NCBI RefSeq assembly: GCF_021648825.1
Contig: NZ_JAKJHS010000015.1
Span: forward strand, 1 to 38,999
Reading direction: 5' to 3'
From: Rhizobium halophilum
Lineage (GTDB): Bacteria > Pseudomonadota > Alphaproteobacteria > Rhizobiales > Rhizobiaceae
Length of the DNA stretch: 38,999 bases
Below, piece after piece: positions 25,075-34,181 of this stretch; the first letter of the stretch is position 1; every line of letters begins with the position of its first letter. Under the pieces are notes generated by a model. The model worked only from the letters and a program-made list of their open reading frames with translations. It did not search any database and had not been told where the DNA came from. The position numbers were made by a program, and so were the translations under genes.

Positions 25075-26457
25075 CTAGGCAAGTTCTCGACGAACGAAAT
25101 CGTGGAAACGAGGATCAGAAACATAGGCGATATTGAGCCGCAGGTGCTTTTTCGGAAGCCGCGCGCCGTCCACCTCAAAGACAGAGCCTGGCGCAAGGAA
25201 AATGCTCTCGCGCGAGGCGCGGCGGGTAACCTCGATGTCGTCCAAACCGTCGGGTAGCCCGACCCACATGTAATATCCTTGCGTGTCTTCTATCTGTGGC
25301 CGCAGGGACAGTTTTTGCAGAATCGACACCGCCTTCGTCTGTGCGTCGCGAACACGCGCACTGAGACGCCTGAGATGATGGCGGTAGTGCCCATCATTAA
25401 GGACGGCGTGAACGATGCGCTCCACATATCCGGAGGAGTTGACGATGGTCAGCATTTTCATATTGACCAAATTGGCAGTGATCTCGGGCGCCGCCGCGAC
25501 ATAGCCGACGCGTAAGCTGGCAGACAAAATCTTGGCAAAGGTACCGACATAGATTACCCGCCGCAATTGATCGAGCGCAGCAAGGCGTGCGGCGCCCGGG
25601 GGCATGAGATCACCAAAAGCATCATCTTCCACCACCATGAAATGGAAGGCCTCGGCAACGCGCAGGATATCATGCGCCCGGCCAAGCGTCAGGGAACCGC
25701 CGGTCGGATTATGAGCAAGCGATTGGGTGAAGAAGAAGCGAGCGCTACTCGCTTTTGCCTTCTGCGCCAGATCGTCCGGGTCAGGCCCCTCGCTGCCACG
25801 TTTGACGCCGACCATGTGAACGCCGGCGAGCTTTAGCTTCGCGAAGAGCGGATAATAGCCCGGGCTGTCGGTGAGCACCACGTCCCCCGCGCGCAAGTAC
25901 TGCCGGATGATCAGGTCAAAGGCGTGATTTGCCCCCAGCGTCAAGACGATATTGTCTGGTCGCACCGCAATCGAACGCTCCGCCAGCATCCGCGCCAGTG
26001 TAGAGCGCAAGGGCTCAAAGCCGATCGGGCTCTCGTAGGCATGTTCAAATAGCCCCCGCTGCCCGCTGGCAATGTTACGGATGTGGCTCTTCAGTACCGA
26101 GCCCTCCACCCATTCTGCAGGCGGACGCCCATCGCCCAGACGTACTTCGAAATTGTGTTCCAACTGCTCACGCAGCAGCGTTGCGATATCAACCGCCTCC
26201 ACCAAGCGAGCAGTTACGGGATCTTCGACCGTGTGCGTCCTTGCGGCAACATAATAACCAGCGCCGTGTCGCGGCTCTACATAACCGCGCGCAACCAGTC
26301 TGTCATAGGCCTCCACCACCGTGTTCTTTGAAACACCAAAGCTTGCCGCCGCCATGCGCAGTGAGCTTAAACGTGCGCCCTTAGACAGACCGCCCTCGTC
26401 GATCGATAACGCGATGCGCTCTGCGATCTGCTCTGCCTTTCTGTCTCTGAGCGGCAT
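25075..26457 (-). CDS. MocR-type GntR regulator with aminotransferase-like domain
   Basis: The 460-residue product has an N-terminal GntR winged helix (residues 1-75; [20 protein letters not shown] then [13 protein letters not shown]) joined to a fold-type I aminotransferase domain. That domain includes [37 protein letters not shown] and the PLP-lysine segment [17 protein letters not shown]. MocR regulators bind PLP and usually sense an amino or carbonyl compound. It is divergent from the mevalonate operon, with 156 bases between the two starts, so it very likely controls that operon and itself. The ATG at 26457 is taken rather than a GTG at 26469; neither has a strong ribosome site. The effector is not deducible, since neither mevalonate nor HMG-CoA is an amine. 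Confidence 0.9.
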   Translation of the reverse strand: MPLRDRKAEQIAERIALSIDEGGLSKGARLSSLRMAAASFGVSKNTVVEAYDRLVARGYVEPRHGAGYYVAARTHTVEDPVTARLVEAVDIATLLREQLEHNFEVRLGDGRPPAEWVEGSVLKSHIRNIASGQRGLFEHAYESPIGFEPLRSTLARMLAERSIAVRPDNIVLTLGANHAFDLIIRQYLRAGDVVLTDSPGYYPLFAKLKLAGVHMVGVKRGSEGPDPDDLAQKAKASSARFFFTQSLAHNPTGGSLTLGRAHDILRVAEAFHFMVVEDDAFGDLMPPGAARLAALDQLRRVIYVGTFAKILSASLRVGYVAAAPEITANLVNMKMLTIVNSSGYVERIVHAVLNDGHYRHHLRRLSARVRDAQTKAVSILQKLSLRPQIEDTQGYYMWVGLPDGLDDIEVTRRASRESIFLAPGSVFEVDGARLPKKHLRLNIAYVSDPRFHDFVRRELA

Positions 26458-26486
26458 TGGAGGCCCCACTGTTCCCGAATGTCCAT

Positions 26487-26540
26487 AGGTACAGTCACCT
26501 CTGATGTGCCTCTAACTGTACCTTGCGAACATGGTACAAT
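26487..26540. promoter_or_regulatory. Divergent control region with three GGTACA operator elements
   Basis: AGGTACAGT (26487-26495) and its exact reverse complement ACTGTACCT (26515-26523) form a 9-bp inverted repeat with a 19-base spacer. A third copy in direct orientation, TGGTACAAT, lies at 26532-26540. Mixed direct and inverted repeats are typical of MocR operators, because the two DNA-binding heads of the dimer are flexible. TACAAT in the third copy could serve as the -10 of the operon. The elements lie between the MocR gene and mvaA and nowhere else that I noticed. Confidence 0.65.
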
Positions 26541-26613
26541 ATTGCAAGGCTGCGTGAAAGGCGCCGAAGCTTCAAAGAACTTCGGCTGGAAAACAAAATC
26601 TGGGAGGATTTCA

Positions 26614-27942
26614 GTGAAACGGCAGTCAGGTGTCGCCAATTCGCGTCTCGAAGGACTTCGTAACTTAACACCGGCTCAGCGGTGGGAAAGAGTTGTGGAC
26701 GCCACGGGTCTGTCTGCACAAGACGCTGCCTTGCTTTCGGCACCTGGCGCCCTGTCGCTTGCCACTGCTGACGGCATGATTGAGAATGTTGTCGGCACCT
26801 TTGAGCTGCCGCTCGGAATCGCGGCCAATTTCATAGTCAACGGCCACGACTATCTCGTCCCAATGGCCGTGGAAGAGCCTTCGGTTGTTGCTGCAGCGTC
26901 CTTCATGGCCCGGATCGTGCGCGACTGCGGTGGGTTTGAGACATCGGTGACAGCGCCGCTGATGCGAGCGCAGGTCCAGATCGTTGGAGTCTCGGATCCT
27001 TATGGCGCACGACTGAAGCTCCTTGCCAAACGCGAGCGCATCATCGCCGCAGCCAATGCCTGCGACAAAGTGTTGGTGGAGCTTGGCGGCGGGTGCCGAG
27101 ACCTGGAGGTGCATGTCTTTCCCGAAGCGCCGGGCGGTGCCATCGCCGTCATGCATCTGATCGTCGATGTCCGTGACGCGATGGGAGCCAATACCGTCAA
27201 CACCATGGCAGAGCGAGTGGCGCCCCTGGTGGAGGAACTGACGGGGGGCTCTGTGCGGCTACGCATCCTTTCCAACCTTGCGGATCTTCGCCTGGCGCGG
27301 GCGCGTGTAGAGATCACGCCCAGGGCGCTCGCGACCAAGGACTTCACCGGCGAAGAAGTCATCGATCGCATGTTGGAAGCTTACCGGTTCGCCGCGATCG
27401 ACCCCTATCGTGCAGCGACCCACAACAAGGGTATCATGAATGGGATTGATCCCCTGATCGTGGCCACCGGAAATGATTGGCGGGCCATCGAAGCGGGAGC
27501 TCATGTATGGGCAACCCGTAAAGGTCACTACACCTCGCTGACCACCTGGGAGAAGGACCGGCGAGGCTGTCTCGTCGGCACGTTGGAACTGCCGATGGCG
27601 GTTGGCATCGTGGGCGGCGCAACCAAGACGCACCCGCTTGCGAGACTGGCGCTGAAGATCCTCAACATCAGCTCGGCAGGCGAACTTGCGCAGCTTTGTG
27701 CGGCCCTTGGCCTGGCCCAGAACATGGCCGCCATCCGGGCACTGGCAACCGAAGGGATTCAGCGAGGTCATATGGCGCTGCACGCCCGCAACATTGCTAT
27801 CGTCGCCGGTGCGTCGGGAGAGGAAATCGATGCTGTGGCACGCGTGCTTGCGAAAAGCCATGACGTGCGGGTGGAACGGGCGCGGGATCTGTTGGAGAAA
27901 CTGCGTCAGGGCGAACCAACCACGGGCGCTAAGGAGGCATGA
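26614..27942 (+). CDS. mvaA: Degradative hydroxymethylglutaryl-CoA reductase (class II)
   Basis: In degradative organisms the enzyme oxidises mevalonate with CoA and two NAD(P)+ to HMG-CoA. The start is the GTG at 26614, six bases after GGAGG (26603-26607), giving 442 residues, close to the 428 of the Pseudomonas mevalonii enzyme. All four catalytic residues of that enzyme are present with a constant offset of five: Glu88 in PMAVEEPSV, Lys272 in [12 protein letters not shown], Asp288 in ATGNDWRA and His386 in GIQRGHMAL. The substrate motif [10 protein letters not shown] is also intact. It opens the operon with the TRAP genes and mvaB; 66 bases separate it from the transporter gene. Class II reductases can also serve isoprenoid synthesis, but the lyase and transporter neighbours argue for catabolism. 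Confidence 0.95.
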   Translation: MKRQSGVANSRLEGLRNLTPAQRWERVVDATGLSAQDAALLSAPGALSLATADGMIENVVGTFELPLGIAANFIVNGHDYLVPMAVEEPSVVAAASFMARIVRDCGGFETSVTAPLMRAQVQIVGVSDPYGARLKLLAKRERIIAAANACDKVLVELGGGCRDLEVHVFPEAPGGAIAVMHLIVDVRDAMGANTVNTMAERVAPLVEELTGGSVRLRILSNLADLRLARARVEITPRALATKDFTGEEVIDRMLEAYRFAAIDPYRAATHNKGIMNGIDPLIVATGNDWRAIEAGAHVWATRKGHYTSLTTWEKDRRGCLVGTLELPMAVGIVGGATKTHPLARLALKILNISSAGELAQLCAALGLAQNMAAIRALATEGIQRGHMALHARNIAIVAGASGEEIDAVARVLAKSHDVRVERARDLLEKLRQGEPTTGAKEA

Positions 27943-28008
27943 CCGCAGATCTGCGGCTTTGAGAAGAAGCGTTCACCTGAGCGGAAGCATATTCAAAGGG
28001 AGGAAAAC

Positions 28009-29058
28009 ATGACATTCGACATAACACGGCGTTCGTTGTTTCAGCTTGCGGCGGGTGGCGTTGCGGCAAGCGCCGCGATCAAGCTGGCCAGTCCAGCTCT
28101 TGCACAAGGCAGCAAGATATCATGGCGCATTCAGTCGCTCTGGGACGGTGGCACCACGCCGCAGAAATATGAAGAGATGTTCGTCAAGAAGGTGGCGGAA
28201 AAGACAGGCGGCGCCTTTGAGCTGAAACTCTTCTCGGCGGGGCAAATCGTTCCGCCGGCGCAGTCATTCGACGCCGTACGGGGTGGCGCCTTCGAGATGA
28301 TGAAGACCTTTGACGGCTATACGGCTGGCAAGATTCCGGCCCATGCTTTCACCAGCACGATCCCCTTCGGCTACAAGACCGCAGACGATTATGCGGCCTG
28401 GTTCTACGAGCGCGGCGGTATCGAGATGGCACGCGAATCCTACGCTCCTGCCGGTCTGCATTATATCGCTCCGACCGTCTACGACCAGGAGCCCATCCAC
28501 TCCAAGGTGGAGATCCGCACCATCGCCGATTTCAGCGGCAAGAAGGGGCGCTTCACGGGTCTTGCATCCACGGTCATGGGCGCGTTCGGAGTGACTGTGA
28601 CGCCCCTGCCGACGGCCGAAGTCTATTCCGGCCTCGACAAGGGCTTGATCGACATTGCCGACCGCGGCGACTTGCAGGCCAATCTTGATGCCGGTCTTGG
28701 CGAGGTCGCCAAATACATCATCCTGCCCGGCGTCCATCAGCCGACAACGGCGACATCCTATGTTGCCAACAAAGCGGCCTTTGATGCGCTCCCGGAGGAG
28801 TTCCGAGAAGCCCTTGCAACCGCTGCAAAGGAGATCTCGGATGAATATCAAGAGAACAAGACCAAGACTGACCAAAGCGCACTTGCTGCCTTCAAGGAGC
28901 AGGGTGTGGAGGTTATTGAGCTGGATGAGGCCGACGTGACGCAAAACCGCTCTAAAGCTGTCGAGGCATGGCGAAGCGCGGCTAAGGACGACGTGCTCGC
29001 GAACAAGATCCTGGATAGCCAGATCGAGCAGATGAAAGAGCTTGGCCTGCTCACATAA
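28009..29058 (+). CDS. dctP: TRAP transporter substrate-binding protein (DctP family), probably for mevalonate
   Basis: The 349-residue protein begins with a Tat-like signal (ITRRSLFQLAAGGVAASAAI) cleaved after SPALAQ, so it acts in the periplasm. The body has the DctP pattern, with GGAFEMMKTFDGYTAGKIP, then GKKGRFTGLASTVMGAFGVT carrying the conserved Arg that pairs with the substrate carboxylate, and PLPTAEVYSGLDKGLIDIAD. It captures the substrate and delivers it to the QM membrane unit, driven by the sodium or proton gradient. GGGAGGAAAAC precedes the ATG. Mevalonate as ligand is inferred from the flanking HMG-CoA genes; mevalonate-specific TRAP binding proteins are known in other alphaproteobacteria. 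Confidence 0.92.
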   Translation: MTFDITRRSLFQLAAGGVAASAAIKLASPALAQGSKISWRIQSLWDGGTTPQKYEEMFVKKVAEKTGGAFELKLFSAGQIVPPAQSFDAVRGGAFEMMKTFDGYTAGKIPAHAFTSTIPFGYKTADDYAAWFYERGGIEMARESYAPAGLHYIAPTVYDQEPIHSKVEIRTIADFSGKKGRFTGLASTVMGAFGVTVTPLPTAEVYSGLDKGLIDIADRGDLQANLDAGLGEVAKYIILPGVHQPTTATSYVANKAAFDALPEEFREALATAAKEISDEYQENKTKTDQSALAAFKEQGVEVIELDEADVTQNRSKAVEAWRSAAKDDVLANKILDSQIEQMKELGLLT

Positions 29059-29065
29059 TCCCATT

Positions 29066-29093
29066 GCGGGTGCGCCGCATTTGGCGCACCCGC
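29066..29093 (+). promoter_or_regulatory. Intercistronic hairpin between dctP and dctQ
   Basis: GCGGGTGCGCC (29066-29076), a 6-base loop GCATTT and GGCGCACCCGC (29083-29093) form a perfect 11-bp GC-rich stem eight bases after the dctP stop. No T run follows, so it is better read as an mRNA-stabilising or partial-attenuation structure that raises binding-protein levels over the membrane subunits, as is common in binding-protein operons. Confidence 0.6.
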
Positions 29094-29117
29094 TCATATG
29101 CATTAGATCGATCACCC

Positions 29118-29654
29118 ATGCCAAAGCTTGTCCAGATCTTCTACGACGGCGTCACCACCCTCAATCGTGTCATCTTCAAGCTCTCCAGCCTGGCGATGTT
29201 CGTGATTGTGCCGGCCATGCTGTTGGCGGTGGTCTCGCGCTATGTCTTCAACGCACCGTCCTCCTGGGCCATGGAGTTGGCGACTCTGATCTTTGGCCCC
29301 TACTTCCTGCTGACGGGGCCATATCTGTTGCATGAACGAGGGCATGTCAGTCTGGATCTTGTTCAGCACGCGGTAGGATCCAAGACCCGGCGCGTGCTGG
29401 AGTTAATCAACTACCCGGTGATCATCGCCTTTTGCGTGATCCTGCTGATCTATGCCGTGCCGTTCGCTTTGCAATCATGGGACTATGGCGAGACTTCTTA
29501 TTCCTCATGGAACCCACCGATCTGGCCGGTGAAGCTCTTCATCCCGGTCGCTCTGTTGCTGCTTGGTCTTCAGGCGGTGGCCGAATGGCTACGCATCCTG
29601 CTGGAGCCAGCTGCAGCAACCGGTGAACCTCACGAACCTGAGGTTATCGTCTGA
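29118..29654 (+). CDS. dctQ: TRAP transporter small permease (DctQ family)
   Basis: The 178-residue product has four membrane helices: LAMFVIVPAMLLAVVSRYVF, LATLIFGPYFLLTGPYLL, YPVIIAFCVILLIYAVPFAL and LFIPVALLLLGLQAVAEWL. The conserved R-Y-x-F...W..E pattern after the first helix (SRYVFNAPSSWAMELATL) and HERGHVSLD after the second are DctQ hallmarks. It pairs with the large subunit encoded next, their codons overlapping by one base in TGATG at 29652-29656. The ATG at 29118 is used; the open frame extends to 29064 but that part is the untranslated hairpin region. Confidence 0.92.
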   Translation: MPKLVQIFYDGVTTLNRVIFKLSSLAMFVIVPAMLLAVVSRYVFNAPSSWAMELATLIFGPYFLLTGPYLLHERGHVSLDLVQHAVGSKTRRVLELINYPVIIAFCVILLIYAVPFALQSWDYGETSYSSWNPPIWPVKLFIPVALLLLGLQAVAEWLRILLEPAAATGEPHEPEVIV

Positions 29655-30964
29655 TGTCATCGACTGAAATTCTGATCACCATGTTCGGCGGCCTAACCCT
29701 CTTTCTGCTGACGGGTCTGCCGGTCGCTTTCGTCCTGGGCGGTCTCTCGGTGCTTTTCACCGTGCTTTTCTGGGACGCCAAAGCCCTCGTCGTGCTCGTG
29801 CTGCAGATCTTCGACACGATGCACTCAGAGGCATTGCTCGGAATTCCTCTTTATATCTTCATGGCGCTGCTGCTCCAGCGTTCCGACGTCATCCGCGACC
29901 TTTACGTTGCCATGGAGCTATGGTTTGGGCGCGTGCGCGGCGGCTTGGCAATCGGGACCGTGGTGATCTGCCTTGTCATGGCGGCGATGACAGGCGTCGT
30001 CGGGGCGGCGGTCACAGCGATGGGTATCCTGGCGCTGCCAGAGATGCTCAAGCGTGGCTATGATCCCAAGCTTGCCACCGGGACCATCTGCGCCTCGGGA
30101 ACGCTCGGCATTCTCATTCCGCCTTCCGTTCTGACAATCGTATATTCTGTGACCGCCCAGGTTTCGATCGGCAAGATGCTCATTGCCGGCATCGTGCCTG
30201 GCGTGATGCTTGGCCTGCTTTATATCGGCTATATCATCGTCGTCGGACTCTTGAAACCAGAACTGGTTCCGGCCACGGCCGACCTGCCCCGCGCAACGTG
30301 GAGCGAGAAGTTCGCCTCGCTCAAGACGCTGATCCTGCCGTCGATGATCATCGTCATGGTGCTTGGATCGATTTTCTTCGGCGTTGCGACCCCCACCGAA
30401 GCCGCCGCTGTCGGGGTACTTGGCGCGGCACTTGCCTCGCTGCTGCGCGGCAATCTGACCCGCGCGGCCCTTTGGGAAAGCGCACGTGGTACCGCGAGAA
30501 CCAGCGGCATGATCCTGTGGATCACGCTCGGCGCCAAGGCGTATGTTGCAATCTTCACGGGCCTGGGTGGTGCCGACACGCTGTTCCAACTGCTCGAAGG
30601 TCTTGATGCTAACCCTTACGTCATCCTCGCCTTGATGATGCTGATCCTGATCTTCCTGGGAACGGTTCTTGATGAGATCGGGATCATCCTGCTGACCGTT
30701 CCGGTTTTCCTGCCTGTGATTCAGTTCTATGGCTTCGACCAGATCTGGTTTGGCGTGCTCTTCGCGCTGACCATCCAGATGGGCTATATCAGCCCGCCAT
30801 TCGGCTATACGCTCTTCTACATCAAAGGAACGCTTCCGCCAGACGTGCGCATGGCGACCGTTTATCGAGGCATCCTACCCTTCTTTCTGCTGCAGATGGT
30901 CGGTCTGATGATTTGCGTGGCTCTGCCCGATCTCGTTACCTGGCTTCCAGAACTGATGCGGTGA
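29654..30964 (+). CDS. dctM: TRAP transporter large permease (DctM family)
   Basis: The 436-residue product has about 12 hydrophobic segments and the DctM signatures: LLGIPLYIFMALLLQRSDV, GVVGAAVTAMGILALPEML, then ICASGTLGILIPPSVLTIVY and FFGVATPTEAAAVGVLGA, and near the end IQMGYISPPFGYTLFYIKG. It forms the ion-coupled transport path with DctQ in the inner membrane. It is full length with no disruption. Four bases separate its stop from the mvaB start. Substrate selectivity comes from DctP. Confidence 0.95.
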   Translation: MSSTEILITMFGGLTLFLLTGLPVAFVLGGLSVLFTVLFWDAKALVVLVLQIFDTMHSEALLGIPLYIFMALLLQRSDVIRDLYVAMELWFGRVRGGLAIGTVVICLVMAAMTGVVGAAVTAMGILALPEMLKRGYDPKLATGTICASGTLGILIPPSVLTIVYSVTAQVSIGKMLIAGIVPGVMLGLLYIGYIIVVGLLKPELVPATADLPRATWSEKFASLKTLILPSMIIVMVLGSIFFGVATPTEAAAVGVLGAALASLLRGNLTRAALWESARGTARTSGMILWITLGAKAYVAIFTGLGGADTLFQLLEGLDANPYVILALMMLILIFLGTVLDEIGIILLTVPVFLPVIQFYGFDQIWFGVLFALTIQMGYISPPFGYTLFYIKGTLPPDVRMATVYRGILPFFLLQMVGLMICVALPDLVTWLPELMR

Positions 30965-30968
30965 CGGG

Positions 30969-31820
30969 ATGAGCCATAGCGTTACCATCGTCGAGGTGGG
31001 TCCAAGAGACGGTCTGCAGAACGAGCCCGGTTTCGTGCCGACGAAAGACAAGGTAGCGCTGGTCAACCAGCTCAGCGCCTGCGGCTTCGCACGCATTGAG
31101 ACCACGAGCTTCGTGTCGTCCCGTTGGGTGCCGCAGATGGCGGACGCAAGAGAGGTCATGCAGCGCATCTCCCGCAAAGCCGGTGTCATCTATTCAGTGC
31201 TGACACCAAACCTCAAGGGTTTGGAAGCGGCTCTGGAGGCCGAAGCCGATGAGGTTGCCGTCTTCGCCTCAGCCTCAGAAAGCTTCAGCAAGAAGAACAT
31301 CAATTGCTCCATCGCTGAAAGCCGTGAGCGTTTTGGACCTTTGACGGAGGCGGCCCGCAAAGCCGGCGTTCCTGTACGCGGCTATGTGTCTTGTATTGTT
31401 GAATGCCCTTATGAAGGAGCGGTCGCGCCTGACGCAGTCGCTCGGGTTACGAAGGATCTGCTGGCGCTCGGCTGCTACGAGGTGAGCCTTGGCGATACGC
31501 TTGGAAGAGGACAGGCCGGGCAGATCGCAACCATGCTCGACGCGGTCCTCGATGTTGCATCTGCGTCGCAGCTGGCCGGCCACTACCACGACACAAATGG
31601 TCAGGCGGAAGCCAATATCGCAGTGAGTCTGGATAAGGGCATTCGCGTCTTCGACAGCGCCATTGCCGGCCTTGGTGGGTGCCCCTTTGCGCCTGGTGCG
31701 AAAGGCAACGTCGACACTCGGAAGGTACATGCGCAATTGGAGCGACTTGGCTACCACACCGGGCTCGATGCGGACCAATTGCGGATCGCTGAACGACTGG
31801 CGCATCATCTGCGCTCTTGA
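30969..31820 (+). CDS. mvaB: Hydroxymethylglutaryl-CoA lyase
   Basis: The enzyme cleaves HMG-CoA to acetyl-CoA and acetoacetate. The 283-residue TIM-barrel protein has EVGPRDGLQNE at 9-19 with Arg13 and Asp14, metal-binding His205 and His207 in AGHYHDTNGQAE, the catalytic Cys238 in GLGGCPFAPGAKGN and Asn247, all characteristic of bacterial HMG-CoA lyase and its human counterpart. A related family, homocitrate/isopropylmalate synthases, lacks the GGCPFAPGA loop. It is the last gene of the operon, four bases after dctM. Acetoacetate must be activated by an enzyme encoded elsewhere, because no CoA-transferase or acetoacetyl-CoA synthetase is present in the window. Confidence 0.95.
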   Translation: MSHSVTIVEVGPRDGLQNEPGFVPTKDKVALVNQLSACGFARIETTSFVSSRWVPQMADAREVMQRISRKAGVIYSVLTPNLKGLEAALEAEADEVAVFASASESFSKKNINCSIAESRERFGPLTEAARKAGVPVRGYVSCIVECPYEGAVAPDAVARVTKDLLALGCYEVSLGDTLGRGQAGQIATMLDAVLDVASASQLAGHYHDTNGQAEANIAVSLDKGIRVFDSAIAGLGGCPFAPGAKGNVDTRKVHAQLERLGYHTGLDADQLRIAERLAHHLRS

Positions 31821-32080
31821 AGTGTCTCAAGATTGGCAGCCTGTAGCTTCTATCGCACTTGAGCATCCGCAGATATTGGCTGTGCTAGCTTCCCCAAGAG
31901 GATTGGCACAGATCTCGCCTGCTCAAGCTGAGAGGTTACCTTTGTCGCTGTGCACATTGGCCGACGACGCAAGGTTACCTCTTACCGTGCGCCGACCTAT
32001 AAAATTGGAAGACGAAGCACGGGGACATCCACCTAAGGCCAAGTGCTCGCCAGGGATGTAACGTCAACAGTAGGGGCCGG

Positions 32081-32419
32081 TCACGGTGGATCTCCAAGCA
32101 AATCCGGCTTTTCTTCCAAACATCCGGAACTCCAACGTTCTGGCTTGGCAAAGAAATGCTGCGGGGGAGCTGTCAGCGTTGGTTCCGCATGCAGGCGATC
32201 TTCCCGGCGGTTCGCAATGTCGGGGCTCACAGTCTCGAGCCGAAAGGACGCTCCTGATCTGGTCTTCGTCTCCAGATCAGCCTCGACCTTCTCGCGGCTG
32301 TTGCGGACATTCTTGACCCACTTCCTCACCGCACCTTTCGAGGCGCCCTGCTTGCTTACGTCATAGCCGACTTCGCCCTCCTGCCCGGCTGCGCCCCTTG
32401 CTTGCTCTGTCCTGCGCGT
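32081..32419 (-). pseudogene. DUF3606-like fragment
   Basis: The minus-strand frame after a TAG at 32422-32420 reads AAGQEGEVGYDVSKQGASKG, then AVRKWVKNVRNSREKVEADL. This resembles DUF3606, a short alphaproteobacterial domain of the form (V)A..Q..EV.Y.A.K..VS...V...VK..G.SR..VE. Genuine members are about 60 residues and start about 20 residues before the QEGEV segment; the TAG falls in that leader. The C-terminal run to 32081 is not family-like. It is probably a decayed copy. No function is known for the domain. Confidence 0.5.
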
Positions 32420-32458
32420 CTACCCGTCGAACGCGGCAGAATGTAGGGACTGCTCGCG

Positions 32459-33436
32459 TCAAGGAGTGATGAGGATCGTCCCCTTGACTCGGCGCGCCTC
32501 AGCGGCGCGGTGAACCTCTGCGATATCGTCGAGCCTGAAACGAGCCCCGAGATCCGCCTTCACATGGCCTTTCGCGATGGCGTCGAAGAGGTCGGCTGCA
32601 TTCGCTCGAAAGGTCGCCGGATCAGCGTTGTGGGGAAACACCGAGGGCCGCGTTAGGAATAGGCATCCCTTCGTGTTCAACAAGTCTGGATCCACCGCAG
32701 GCGCCTTGCCTGAGGACGCCCCGTAGTTCACGACGAGTCCGAACGGAGCAGCGCAATCCAGCGAGCGCAACAGCGTGTCCTTGCCGATGGCGTCGTAGAC
32801 GACACGGGCCTTTGTCCCGGACAATGCGAGAAAAGTTTCCGGCCATTGCGGGTCATTGAGGTCGATCACCTCCTCGCATCCGGCGGCGAGCGCTGTCTCG
32901 CGCTTTTCTGGCGAGCCAGTCGTGCCGAAAACCGTCGCTCCTAGCGCGGTCGCCCATCGCGTCAGGATCTGGCCGACACCGCCGGCTGCGGAATGGACGA
33001 GGAGCATGTCGCCGGCTTCGACCTTGTGCGTCCTGCGCAGCAGATACTGGGCGGTCATGCCTTTGAACAGCAACGTCGCGGCCATTTCGTCGCTGACGTT
33101 GTCGGGAAGCCGAACCAACTTGTCGGCCGCAACATTGCGCCGCTCCGAATAAGCCCCGACGCCGGCGTTCATATAAGCAACGCGCTCGCCGACTTCGTGT
33201 TCAGAGACATCCGGGCCGACGGCATCCACGACGCCAGCAGCCTCGAAGCCGAGACTGGTGGGCAGCGGCAGTGAGTATAGGCCCTTGCGCTGATAGATGT
33301 CGATGAAGTTGAAGCCGATAGCCTTGTGGCGGATCTGCACTTCGCCCGCAGCGGGTGGCGCGATGTCGCGCTCCACAATTTTTAGGACCTCCGGCCCCCC
33401 GAAATCGTCCAGTTCGACAAGACGGTTGGTCGTCAT
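32459..33436 (-). CDS. qor: Quinone oxidoreductase, NADPH-dependent (zinc-free MDR family)
   Basis: The 325-residue product belongs to the medium-chain reductase superfamily: a GroES-like N-terminal part (RHKAIGFNFIDIYQRKGLY, then LPTSLGFEAAGVVDAVGPDV) and a Rossmann domain with LVHSAAGGVGQILTRWATAL. It lacks the cysteine cluster that binds zinc in alcohol dehydrogenases, which places it with E. coli QOR. It reduces quinones with NADPH in the cytoplasm. The segment YDAIGKDTLLRSLDCAAPFG is a second family signature. The ATG at 33436 is preceded by GGAGGACATTCAGC. Transcribed alone, convergent toward the mevalonate operon. Confidence 0.93.
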   Translation of the reverse strand: MTTNRLVELDDFGGPEVLKIVERDIAPPAAGEVQIRHKAIGFNFIDIYQRKGLYSLPLPTSLGFEAAGVVDAVGPDVSEHEVGERVAYMNAGVGAYSERRNVAADKLVRLPDNVSDEMAATLLFKGMTAQYLLRRTHKVEAGDMLLVHSAAGGVGQILTRWATALGATVFGTTGSPEKRETALAAGCEEVIDLNDPQWPETFLALSGTKARVVYDAIGKDTLLRSLDCAAPFGLVVNYGASSGKAPAVDPDLLNTKGCLFLTRPSVFPHNADPATFRANAADLFDAIAKGHVKADLGARFRLDDIAEVHRAAEARRVKGTILITP

Positions 33437-33523
33437 GCTGAATGTCCTCCCATGATACGATCTGATACACAGCCGGAGGTGCCATGTGACAGATGGTAAG
33501 CTCGTCGCCGGCGGCGGGGCGGG

Positions 33524-34081
33524 TCAGATCCCCCGTTGATACCGTCCCAGCATTTGCTTCAGATGCTGATTTTGACGCTTCAGCTTCTGAGCCAGCTCCG
33601 CACGTAGAACACGAATTTCCTCGTCCAGTACCAAGGCTTCAACGACGTCAGCGTTCCGGCTTGCAGGCTGCACCATTTGCCTGGTTTCATGGGCGGGGCG
33701 GTTGGCCTTTGCCCGTACCGCTCTTGTGTCTTTTGTGACCGAGTCCGAAGTCTCACCGGCTGAAGGCTCGCCACCATTTACTGCGCTGGAAAGTGCCGGC
33801 CCGTTTCGGGCGCGGCGTCTCTGGCCTGGGCTTTGTACCGGGCTCGTGTCTGTCGAATCCAGGTTCGATTGGTTGACTGCAACGGACCCGCCAGGTCCGA
33901 TGCGAACCACCTCGCCTGCCGGTTTTTCGCTGGCGCGAAATCTATTCTCCTCGTCAAGACGAGGTGCCAGATCGGCAGCAGCCTCTACATCGGCAGAATC
34001 ATTATCGTGTCGAACCTCGTCTTCTCTGGACGAACGTCGGGCTGAAACCCACTGTGTGAGCCGTTTCCATGGCGATGCCAT
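33524..34081 (-). CDS. SyrB-like protein with C-terminal coiled coil
   Basis: The 185-residue product is mostly low-complexity and charged (Arg, Glu, Ser, Asp), ending in a short heptad region, ALVLDEEIRVLRAELAQKLK then RQNQHLKQMLGRYQ. This DEEI..LR.EL..KL..QN..LK.ML pattern is shared with SyrB-like proteins of rhizobia. The N-terminal part (WKRLTQWVSARRSSREDEV) is basic. SyrB was described as a repressor of the symbiotic regulator SyrM in Sinorhizobium, but the wider family is of unknown function. Lies 100 bases downstream of the second SyrB-like gene and reads in the same direction, so the two may be co-transcribed. Confidence 0.65.
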   Translation of the reverse strand: MASPWKRLTQWVSARRSSREDEVRHDNDSADVEAAADLAPRLDEENRFRASEKPAGEVVRIGPGGSVAVNQSNLDSTDTSPVQSPGQRRRARNGPALSSAVNGGEPSAGETSDSVTKDTRAVRAKANRPAHETRQMVQPASRNADVVEALVLDEEIRVLRAELAQKLKRQNQHLKQMLGRYQRGI

Positions 34082-34181
34082 GTTCTTTGACCTCGTCTTC
34101 GATGTTACACGAGCGATCTCAGGAATATCGACCGGGGAAGCGACCGCTTCCTCTAATCGCCGGTGAACTGTCCGCGGCGCC

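Noticed and set aside
27943..27956. CCGCAGATCTGCGG palindrome after mvaA
   Set aside because: A perfect palindrome but with no loop and no T run, so neither a terminator nor a recognisable operator; probably chance.
29918..30589. Open frame opposite dctM
   Set aside because: No family resemblance; the plus strand encodes an intact permease.
26614..31820. Reading mvaA as part of isoprenoid biosynthesis
   Set aside because: No mevalonate kinase, phosphomevalonate kinase or HMG-CoA synthase is present, while the HMG-CoA lyase and an importer are, which point to degradation.
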